Below, in pieces: positions 1 through 5,007 of a stretch of 5,007 bases of DNA (positions are counted from its first letter, which is position 1; every line of letters starts with the position of its first letter). Position numbers and translations under genes: made by a program. Source of the stretch: Dehalococcoidia bacterium (GTDB lineage Bacteria; Chloroflexota; Dehalococcoidia; Dehalococcoidales; UBA5760); contig DUEB01000060.1 in the NCBI GenBank assembly GCA_011176655.1, forward strand, positions 1 to 5,007, read 5' to 3'. The notes beneath the pieces were generated by a model. The model saw only the letters and a list, made by a program, of their open reading frames with translations, was not told the DNA's origin and did no database searches.

Positions 1-294
1 CTGATAGATGTCAAGGTAACTCCGCAGAAGGATGTTGGCTTTGACTCCATAGCCGAGCGTGTCTATCGCTTTCCCCAGGCCCGCTCCGTTTACCTGGCCT
101 CAGGGGAATATGACCTGGCGGTTCTGGTGGTCGGCAAGAGCGAGCACGAAATTGCTGACTTCGTGTCCCAGAAGTTGGCCACCATTGAAGGTGTGCAGGG
201 AACAGCCACCCACTTCATCCTCAAACGATATAAAGAGGATGGCGAGATTCTGGCGGAGGTTGAAGAAGTCAAACGGCAGCAAATGGTGCTCTAA
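1..294 (+). CDS. Lrp/AsnC-family regulator, C-terminal part (5' end outside window)
   Basis: Frame 1 is open from the first base to a TAA at 292-294 and gives 97 residues with no start in the window, so the N-terminus, including any helix-turn-helix DNA-binding domain, lies upstream. The visible part has the pattern of the Lrp/AsnC ligand-binding (RAM) domain: a first strand (LIDVKVTP), a helix with AERVYRFPQARSVYLASG, the hallmark GEYDLAVLVVG strand, then a helix and a final strand (GTATHFILKRYKED). In this family the domain forms a beta-alpha-beta-beta-alpha-beta dimer that binds amino acids or other small effectors and drives oligomerisation. Single-domain RAM proteins without a DNA-binding part also exist, and the window cannot exclude that. 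The charged tail ending in VKRQQMVL goes slightly past the domain. The aminotransferase gene starts 24 nt downstream on the same strand, so co-transcription is likely, and the regulator may control that enzyme (inference). Confidence 0.88.
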   Translation: MIDVKVTPQKDVGFDSIAERVYRFPQARSVYLASGEYDLAVLVVGKSEHEIADFVSQKLATIEGVQGTATHFILKRYKEDGEILAEVEEVKRQQMVL

Positions 295-308
295 GTAGTT
301 TCCCTGGT

Positions 309-313
309 GGAGG
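309..313 (+). promoter_or_regulatory. Shine-Dalgarno site that sets the aminotransferase start
   Basis: GGAGG lies 5 nt before the ATG at 319. The alternative in-frame GTG at 307 overlaps this site and has no purine-rich sequence before it, so ATG 319 is the better start. Confidence 0.65.
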
Positions 314-318
314 GCTTA

Positions 319-1518
319 ATGGCAAATAAACCTCGCGGGCAGCGTGGGAAAAGACGGAGTCTTATCTCACCGCCGGTCAACCGAATATCTCCTTCCGGGA
401 TACGGAAGTTCTTCGATTTACTGTCTTCTATCGAGGGGGTAATCTCGCTGGGGGTGGGCGAACCAGATTTCGTCACTCCGTGGCCCCTCTGTGAATCGGC
501 TATCCGCTCTTTAGAAAAGGGCTATACCATGTACACCTCCAATCTGGGGATGCCCGAGCTGCGCGAGAGGCTGTCGCAGTACCTGAATGATGCCTATAAA
601 CTCCGCTACGACCCTGACGGTGAGCTTCTGATAACAGTGGGGGTGAGTGAAGCCCTGGACCTGGCGATGAGGGCTGTTATTGATTTGGGGGATGAGGTTA
701 TTATGCCCGACCCTCACTATGTTGCCTACGACGCATGTGTCATTCTGACCAGGGGCACCCCGGTCAAGGTGCCTACCAGTGAAGAGCACGGCTTCGAGGT
801 TAGCGCCGCCGCTATTGAGGCTAGCATTACCGATAAAACTAAGGCTATTCTTATCGGTTATCCCGCTAATCCCACCGGGGCGGTGATGCCCCGGGATAAG
901 CTTGAGGAGGTGGCCCGGGTAGCCAAACGTAATCAACTGCTCTTAATCTCCGACGAAATCTATGGCCGGCTCGTCTACGGCGTGGAGCATACCTGTCTGG
1001 CAACGCTGCCCGGCATGAAAGAGCGCACCATCCTGCTTGGTGGCTTCTCCAAGTCCTATGCCATGACCGGCTGGCGCATTGGTTATGCCGCCGCCGATAG
1101 GGAGATTATCAGCGCCATGACCAAGATTCATCAATATACCATCATGAGCGCCCCGACCATGGGGCAGGTAGCCGCCATCGAGGCGCTGAAATCGGGGGAG
1201 AGTAGCGTCAGCGAGATGGTCGGGGAGTATAACCGCCGGCGCCTGGTAATGGTCAAGGGACTGAACGAGATAGGCCTGTCGTGTTTTGAGCCCCGCGGGG
1301 CGTTTTATGCCTTTCCCTCGATAAAGGTCTGCGCTATGACCTCGGAGGAGTTTGCGGAAAGGCTTCTCCTTGAGGAGAAGGTAGCCGTTGTCCCGGGCAT
1401 AGCCTTCGGGCAGTGTGGCGAGGGGCATGTCCGTTGCTGTTACGCCACCTCGCTGGGTGAGATTGAAGAGGCCCTCTCCAGAATGAAGCGCTTCGTCGAT
1501 AAATACCGGGTGGCTTAG
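319..1518 (+). CDS. Class I/II PLP-dependent aminotransferase
   Basis: A 399-residue fold-type I aminotransferase of normal family length. It transfers an amino group between an amino acid and a 2-oxo acid through pyridoxal phosphate, in the cytoplasm. Visible landmarks, numbered from ATG 319: substrate-side SLGVGEPDF (43-51), cofactor-phosphate region VGVSEA (107-112), ring-stacking Tyr134 in DPHYVAY, NPTG with Asn184, SDEIYG with Asp212 and Tyr215, the Schiff-base lysine Lys245 in GGFSKSYAMTGWRIGY, and the carboxylate-binding Arg372 in HVRCCYATS. All key residues are present, so the enzyme should be active. The N-terminus is very basic (KPRGQRGKRR) and leads into RISPSGIRKFFDL, a pattern I associate with archaeal and Chloroflexota members of subgroup I-gamma. 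Substrate cannot be read from sequence; aspartate, aromatic amino acids, alanine or an N-acyl-diaminopimelate-type substrate are all possible. It follows the Lrp/AsnC gene closely, which suggests regulation by that protein. Confidence 0.93.
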   Translation: MANKPRGQRGKRRSLISPPVNRISPSGIRKFFDLLSSIEGVISLGVGEPDFVTPWPLCESAIRSLEKGYTMYTSNLGMPELRERLSQYLNDAYKLRYDPDGELLITVGVSEALDLAMRAVIDLGDEVIMPDPHYVAYDACVILTRGTPVKVPTSEEHGFEVSAAAIEASITDKTKAILIGYPANPTGAVMPRDKLEEVARVAKRNQLLLISDEIYGRLVYGVEHTCLATLPGMKERTILLGGFSKSYAMTGWRIGYAAADREIISAMTKIHQYTIMSAPTMGQVAAIEALKSGESSVSEMVGEYNRRRLVMVKGLNEIGLSCFEPRGAFYAFPSIKVCAMTSEEFAERLLLEEKVAVVPGIAFGQCGEGHVRCCYATSLGEIEEALSRMKRFVDKYRVA

Positions 1519-1544
1519 CCTGTGCCCTGGTTTCCTGCCCTGCG

Positions 1545-1563
1545 GCGACTGCCGTGCTGTCGC
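1545..1563. other. Small hairpin between convergent genes, possible weak terminator
   Basis: GCGAC at 1545-1549 pairs with GTCGC at 1559-1563. Inside the loop a further GC/GC pairing is possible after a T-T mismatch. It lies in the 44-nt gap between the aminotransferase and trpS stop codons and touches the trpS stop. No T-run follows on either strand, so it is not a standard intrinsic terminator. It may slow polymerase or protect 3' ends, or may mean nothing. No other terminator is visible in the gap. Confidence 0.25.
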
Positions 1564-2537
1564 TAGAGAAGCCCCACCTTTTGTTTTACTTCCCTCATCG
1601 TTTCCCGGGCGGTAACCCGGGCTCGGGAAGCACCGTCGTTAAGGACGTCTTTTACATACTGAGGTTTTGCCGCCAGGACGGCACGCCGCTCCCGGAAGGC
1701 CTTCAGCGTGGTATTTATCTCCTGGGCCAGCTTCTGCTTGCAATCAACGCAGCCAATCTTGGCCGCCCGGCAGTTCTCGGCTAGCTCCTCCTGGGCGAAG
1801 GGGCTGAAGTAGCCGTGGAGCCGGAAGACATTACATACCTCCGGGTGTCCCGGGTCGTCGCGGTAGCGGCGTGCCGGGTCGGTAACTGCCTCCATGACCC
1901 GGGCTAGCGTCTCCTCGTCACTGAGGGCCAGCTCGATGTCGTTACCCATCTGTTTACTCATCTTTTCCTTGCCGTCCAGCCCCAGCACCAGCGGAAAGCT
2001 GGTCAGCTTGGCTTCCGGCTCGGGGAAGGTCTCGCCGAAGAGATTATTAAAGCGGCGCACAATCTCCCGGGCCAGTTCCAGGTGGGGCAGCTGGTCTTCC
2101 CCGACCGGGACGGTATCCGCCTTGTAGAGCACGATGTCGGCCGTCTGCAGGACGGGGTAGCCCACCAGCCCGTAGTTTACGTTCTGCGGCTGCAGCTTGA
2201 CCTTCTCCTTGAAGGTGGGCACCCTGAGCAGCCAGCTTAGCGGCGTCACCATGCTGAGCAGGGTATGCAGTTCGGTTACCTCGGGGACGTGGGACTGAAC
2301 GAAGAGGATGCTTTTTCTGGGGTCGAGACCAGCCGCCAGCCAGTCGAGCACCATGTCGTGGATGTTCTTTTGCAGGCTACTGGTATCCTCCATAGTGGTC
2401 AGCGCGTGAATATCAACCACGCAGTAGATACAGTCATAGTTGCTCTGCAGGTTCACCCAGTTCTGTAAGGCCCCGAGGTAGTTCCCGAGATGCAGACGCC
2501 CTGTGGGACGCGCTCCGGAAAATATGCGGCGTTTCAT
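1563..2537 (-). CDS. trpS: Tryptophanyl-tRNA synthetase (class Ic), with Cys4 motif
   Basis: A complete 324-residue cytoplasmic class I synthetase that activates tryptophan with ATP and attaches it to tRNA-Trp. Length is normal for bacterial TrpRS. The HIGH-type signature is PTGRLHLGN (residues 11-19). Further family blocks are SHVPEVTELHTLLSMVTPL (82-100), NYGLVGYPVLQTADIVLYKAD (121-141) and VPVGEDQ (143-149), and the KMSKS loop is KMSKQ (192-196). Cys235, Cys256, Cys263 and Cys266 form C-x20-C-x6-C-x2-C, very close to the C-x22-C-x6-C-x2-C that holds a [4Fe-4S] cluster in Thermotoga maritima TrpRS near the anticodon-recognition side. The ATG at 2535-2537 sits just before the first Rossmann strand (RRIFSG), as usual. 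It lies 49 nt after argS on the same strand with no promoter or terminator seen between, so the two are probably co-transcribed. The 3' end faces the aminotransferase gene. Confidence 0.97.
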   Translation of the reverse strand: MKRRIFSGARPTGRLHLGNYLGALQNWVNLQSNYDCIYCVVDIHALTTMEDTSSLQKNIHDMVLDWLAAGLDPRKSILFVQSHVPEVTELHTLLSMVTPLSWLLRVPTFKEKVKLQPQNVNYGLVGYPVLQTADIVLYKADTVPVGEDQLPHLELAREIVRRFNNLFGETFPEPEAKLTSFPLVLGLDGKEKMSKQMGNDIELALSDEETLARVMEAVTDPARRYRDDPGHPEVCNVFRLHGYFSPFAQEELAENCRAAKIGCVDCKQKLAQEINTTLKAFRERRAVLAAKPQYVKDVLNDGASRARVTARETMREVKQKVGLL

Positions 2538-2548
2538 CTATTCGGTGT

Positions 2549-2556
2549 CTCCTCCC
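2549..2556 (-). promoter_or_regulatory. Shine-Dalgarno site of trpS
   Basis: On the - strand this reads GGGAGGAG. The AGGAG core (2549-2553) is 11 nt from the ATG at 2537, slightly long but workable. It is the only clear feature in the 49-nt argS-trpS gap (2538-2586). Confidence 0.6.
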
Positions 2557-2586
2557 TGTCGTTTTCACTTACCGTGCCGGCTCGTG

Positions 2587-4245
2587 TCACATCTTCTCCG
2601 GGGCAGCCATGCCCATAAGGTTGAGGGTCTTCGCCAGAACCAGCCTGGCGGCGGCTACTAGCTTCAGCCGGGCTTTACTCAGTGCTTTATCGTCAGAGAC
2701 GACCCGACACTGGGTATAGAAGCCGTGGAAAACGGTGGCCAGGTCCTGGGCGTAGTAGCTGAGGTGGTGCGGCTCCAGAGTGGCGGCGACCATCTCAATT
2801 ATCTCCGGTAAGAGCAGCATCTTCCTTATCAGGCTGAGCTCGGGCTCCGTGGTCAGCCGCGAAACGTCACCCGCTTCAAACTCAATGCCCCTTTCCTGGG
2901 CAAGGCGCAGGATGCTGGCAATCCGGGCGTGGGCATACTGCACGTAGTAGACCGGGTTGTCCGCCGATTGTTTCTTGGCCAGCTCTAAATCGAAGTCCAT
3001 CTGGCTATCCGCCGAGCGGGACAGAAAGAAGAAGCGGCAGGCATCAGTCCCCACCTCGTCAACTACCTCGCGCAGGGTGATAATGTCGCCGCTGCGCTTG
3101 GAGATGCGCACCAGCTCGCTGCCCCGGCGCAGGGTTACCATCTGGGAGATTATCACCTGAAGCCGCTCCGGGGCGATGCCAAAGGCGCTGATCACCGCCT
3201 TCATGCGGGACACATGACCCTGGTGGTCGGCTCCCCAGATATTGATTACCCGGTCGAACTTACGCTCGACGAACTTGTTGTAGTGATAGGCAATGTCAGC
3301 GGCAAAATAGGTGGGAGAGCCATCGCCACGCACCAGAACGTTGTCCTTATCCTCGCCCAGGGCGGTGGAGAAGAACCAGGTAGCCCCCTCCCGGTCGCCG
3401 ATATAGCCCCTGTCCTGCAGGAGCGCCATGGCTTCCTGGTATTGCCCGTTGTCGTAGAGGCTCTGCTCGCTGAACCAGACGTCAAAGGTTACCCCCAGTA
3501 GCTCAAGGTCGGTCCTTAGCTGCTTAATCATCTTGTCCAGACCGAGCCTGCCTATCTCCGAGACCGCCTCTAGCTCGGGCAGCTCGCGGAAGCGCTCCCC
3601 CGCTTCATCAATAATCTCCTGTGCCAGGCTGATCATGTAGTGGCCGAGATAGCCGTCGCTGGGCATCTCGATACTGGTTCCCAGGCCCTGCTGATAGCGG
3701 GCATAGAGGGAGCGGGCGAAGGCGTCTATCTGGCTGCCGGCGTCGTTAATATAGTATTCCTTCTCTACTTTATAGCCGGTCGCCGAGAGCACGTTGGCCA
3801 GGGTGCTGCCCAGAATTGCCCCGCGGCCGTGCCCCACGTGAAGCGGCCCGGTGGGGTTAACGCTGACAAACTCTATCTGCACCCGGCTGCCCTGCCCCAG
3901 GTCGCTGTTACCATAGGCCTCACCGGCCTTTAAGATTTCAGCCACCTGGCTGGTGAGCCACTCGTTCTTAAGGGTGAAGTTAATAAAGCCCGGTGGTGCC
4001 ACGGTTATGGTATCAACCTCGGGGGCGGCAGCCATGAGCCGGGTAATCTCCTCGGCGATAGCCAGGGGCTTGAGGCTGATGGCCCGGGCCAGTTTCAGGG
4101 CCAGGCTCGAGGCGTAGTCTCCGTGTTCCGGGTTCTGGGGGTGCTCCACCGTTACCGGAGGCAGAACCACCGAGGGCAGCCTGCCCTGCTGCTGGGCTTC
4201 ACTGGCTGCCTGCGTTATCATGTCAATGAGCTTCTGTCTAATCAT
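2587..4245 (-). CDS. argS: Arginyl-tRNA synthetase (class Ia)
   Basis: A complete 552-residue cytoplasmic enzyme that joins arginine to tRNA-Arg; ArgRS needs bound tRNA for the activation step. Domains in order, numbered from ATG 4245: an N-terminal Add-1 tRNA-recognition domain (about 1-90, with HGDYASSLALKLA), the catalytic Rossmann domain with FVSVNPTGPLHVGHGRGA (HIGH motif HVGH at 136-139), NIWGADHQGHVSRMK (335-349), a KMSKS-equivalent loop VRISKRSGD (379-387), and the helical DALR anticodon-binding domain ending in NLMGMAAPEKM. The first Lys of KMSKS is Arg and Met is Ile, a relaxation common in ArgRS; the catalytically important second Lys is kept. Length is typical. A TTG directly upstream (4246-4248) is in frame and could add one residue; ATG 4245 is preferred. 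A stop lies in frame just beyond. The gene is probably transcribed from the extended -10 promoter at 4295-4303 together with trpS. Confidence 0.97.
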   Translation of the reverse strand: MIRQKLIDMITQAASEAQQQGRLPSVVLPPVTVEHPQNPEHGDYASSLALKLARAISLKPLAIAEEITRLMAAAPEVDTITVAPPGFINFTLKNEWLTSQVAEILKAGEAYGNSDLGQGSRVQIEFVSVNPTGPLHVGHGRGAILGSTLANVLSATGYKVEKEYYINDAGSQIDAFARSLYARYQQGLGTSIEMPSDGYLGHYMISLAQEIIDEAGERFRELPELEAVSEIGRLGLDKMIKQLRTDLELLGVTFDVWFSEQSLYDNGQYQEAMALLQDRGYIGDREGATWFFSTALGEDKDNVLVRGDGSPTYFAADIAYHYNKFVERKFDRVINIWGADHQGHVSRMKAVISAFGIAPERLQVIISQMVTLRRGSELVRISKRSGDIITLREVVDEVGTDACRFFFLSRSADSQMDFDLELAKKQSADNPVYYVQYAHARIASILRLAQERGIEFEAGDVSRLTTEPELSLIRKMLLLPEIIEMVAATLEPHHLSYYAQDLATVFHGFYTQCRVVSDDKALSKARLKLVAAARLVLAKTLNLMGMAAPEKM

Positions 4246-4261
4246 CAAAACGGTGCTTCAT
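4238..4261 (-). other. Seven-codon mini-ORF overlapping the argS start (possible leader)
   Basis: Reading left from 4261 on the - strand: ATG, six further sense codons and TAG, encoding MKHRFDD. It begins 1 nt after AGGAG and its stop lies 2 nt inside argS, downstream of the argS ATG and in another frame. It contains one Arg codon (CGT). The Shine-Dalgarno core is too close to this ATG for good initiation, so it may be chance. If translated, a terminating ribosome could restart on the nearby argS ATG. Confidence 0.15.
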
Positions 4262-4270
4262 TCTCCTTTT
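4262..4270 (-). promoter_or_regulatory. Shine-Dalgarno-like site upstream of argS, unusually distant
   Basis: The - strand reads AAAAGGAGA. The AGGAG core (4263-4267) is 17 nt from ATG 4245, or 14 nt from the alternative TTG 4248, against a usual 5-10 nt. No closer purine-rich site precedes argS, so this is the best ribosome binding candidate, although its spacing is poor. Confidence 0.5.
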
Positions 4271-4294
4271 AGACTGGCCGTATTTTATGCCTAG

Positions 4295-4303
4295 ATTATA
4301 GCA
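4295..4303 (-). promoter_or_regulatory. Extended -10 promoter for argS-trpS
   Basis: The - strand reads TGCTATAAT, a perfect extended -10 element (TG, one base, consensus TATAAT at 4295-4300). The region 17 nt upstream is C-rich with no TTGACA-like -35, which fits an extended -10 promoter read by the housekeeping sigma factor. Transcription would start near 4288, giving a leader of about 43 nt before argS, too short for a T-box or other riboswitch. It lies between the recG stop and argS, where a promoter is expected. Confidence 0.7.
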
Positions 4304-4369
4304 CAAAGCCGGCGGGAGGGGATAGCTTGTTTGCGAGCATGGAACTTCTCCCCTAGCAGTTCAGGCAGC

Positions 4370-5007
4370 CTAGCTCCACTCCCCACCCTCCTCCGGCCAC
4401 ACCCTGGCCAGCTCTTTTCTCAGAAGCTCATGCTCCGGCTTCTTCAGCTTAGGGTCTATTTCAAAGAGCCTTATGGCTTCACTGCGGGCCAGCTCCAGCA
4501 GCGGCACGTCGGAGAGCCTGGCCATCTTCAGGTCAGGCAGCCCGCTCTGTCGCGTGCCGAAGAACTCCCCCGGCCCCCGCAGCTTCAGGTCTTCCTCGGC
4601 TAGCTGGAAGCCGTCCTGGGTCTTCTCTATTATGTCAAGTCGTTCTCGCCCCACCTCGGAAGGGTTCTGGGCGAGCAGCATACAGTAGCTCTGGTCCGGC
4701 CCCCGGCCCACCCTGCCCCGGAACTGGTGCAGCTGCGACAGGCCGAAGCGGTCGGCACTCTCCACCAGCATCACGGTAGCGTTGGGGACGTCAATACCCA
4801 CCTCGACCACCGGCGTTGACACCAGAATATCGAGCTCGGAAGCGCGAAAGCGCCTCATTATCTTGTCCTTATCGGCGGCACTCATGCGGCCGTGAATCAG
4901 GCCCAGCTTGAGGTCGGGAAAGACCTCGCGGGAGAGGCGCTCGTATTCGGCGGTGGCTGCCCGGGCCTGGATAACCTCCGACTCCTCAACCAGGGGGCAG
5001 ATAATAA
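4370..5007 (-). CDS. recG: ATP-dependent DNA helicase RecG, C-terminal part (5' end outside window)
   Basis: The frame is open from the right edge to TAG at 4370-4372 and gives 211 whole residues, about the last quarter to third of a normal RecG. RecG is a superfamily 2 double-strand DNA translocase that regresses stalled forks and processes recombination intermediates, including Holliday junctions and R-loops. Visible in order: VEESEVIQARAATAEYERL, motif IV region LGLIHGRMSAADKDKIMRRF, motif V STPVVEVGIDVPNATVM, motif VI HQFRGRVGRG with its arginine fingers (about 4703-4726), and the RecG-specific TRG region with DGFQLAEEDLKLRGPGEFFGTRQSGLPD, which couples ATP hydrolysis to translocation. 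The wedge and Walker A/B motifs lie upstream, outside the window. The C-terminus ends normally. An internal Met at 4885 is not the start. argS begins 124 nt downstream under its own promoter, with no clear terminator between, so read-through is possible. Confidence 0.97.
   Translation of the reverse strand, partial: IICPLVEESEVIQARAATAEYERLSREVFPDLKLGLIHGRMSAADKDKIMRRFRASELDILVSTPVVEVGIDVPNATVMLVESADRFGLSQLHQFRGRVGRGPDQSYCMLLAQNPSEVGRERLDIIEKTQDGFQLAEEDLKLRGPGEFFGTRQSGLPDLKMARLSDVPLLELARSEAIRLFEIDPKLKKPEHELLRKELARVWPEEGGEWS

Noticed and set aside
59..298. A 79-codon + strand open frame starting at 59
   Set aside because: It lies in another frame over the Lrp/AsnC coding sequence, which has clear RAM-domain features in frame 1.
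511..1428. Two long - strand open frames (511-936 and 943-1428) opposite the aminotransferase
   Set aside because: Their translations resemble no family, and the + strand frame has every aminotransferase motif; these are shadows of a GC-rich gene.
1604..1621. CCCGGG-6 nt-CCCGGG inverted repeat
   Set aside because: It could form a GC-rich hairpin but lies within trpS codons for conserved Arg/Ala-rich residues and has no T-run; best explained by codon usage.
2538..2586. Separate promoter for trpS in the argS-trpS gap
   Set aside because: No convincing -10/-35 pair is seen; only a Shine-Dalgarno site is present.
3214..3933. + strand open frames at 3214-3501 and 3640-3933 inside argS
   Set aside because: Both are antisense to conserved ArgRS catalytic-domain sequence, show no family features and have no clear ribosome binding site.
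4304..4369. Possible recG terminator: TAGGGGA and TCCCC segments after the recG stop
   Set aside because: The arms are short, separated by about 26 nt and lack a T-run, so no terminator can be supported.
4370..4885. Possible truncated recG starting at the internal Met at 4885
   Set aside because: The frame continues open to the window edge with good RecG sequence, so the gene is only cut by the window.

Overview
This is an ordinary bacterial core-genome segment of moderately high GC (clearly above 50% by eye). It is densely coding and holds five protein genes, two of them cut by the window edges. No mobile element, CRISPR array, RNA gene or defence-type gene is visible.

Layout: on the + strand, the C-terminal half of an Lrp/AsnC-family protein (1-294) is followed after 24 nt by a complete class I/II PLP-dependent aminotransferase (319-1518). 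This looks like a regulator-enzyme pair. Facing it on the - strand, read from right to left, are the C-terminal part of the DNA helicase RecG (5007-4370), a 124-nt gap carrying a strong extended -10 promoter, arginyl-tRNA synthetase argS (4245-2587) and, 49 nt later, tryptophanyl-tRNA synthetase trpS (2537-1563). argS and trpS are probably one transcription unit. The two groups converge over a 44-nt gap (1519-1562) that holds only a small hairpin.

How the genes work together: argS and trpS charge tRNA-Arg and tRNA-Trp for translation, and recG remodels stalled replication forks and recombination intermediates. The Lrp/AsnC protein may sense an amino acid and control the adjacent aminotransferase; this is inferred from adjacency.

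Organism: the archaeal-like aminotransferase N-terminus beside an Lrp/AsnC gene, the Thermotoga-type TrpRS with four cysteines, and the absence of a T-box leader ahead of argS together suggest a Chloroflexota (Dehalococcoidia-like) or other deep-branching anaerobe. This is inference from remembered family features and is only moderately secure.

The most interesting points are modest. TrpRS carries a C-x20-C-x6-C-x2-C motif that closely resembles the [4Fe-4S] site of Thermotoga maritima TrpRS. The argS translation start has an unusual geometry, with a seven-codon mini-ORF between the Shine-Dalgarno sequence and the start. I see no undescribed multi-gene system here.
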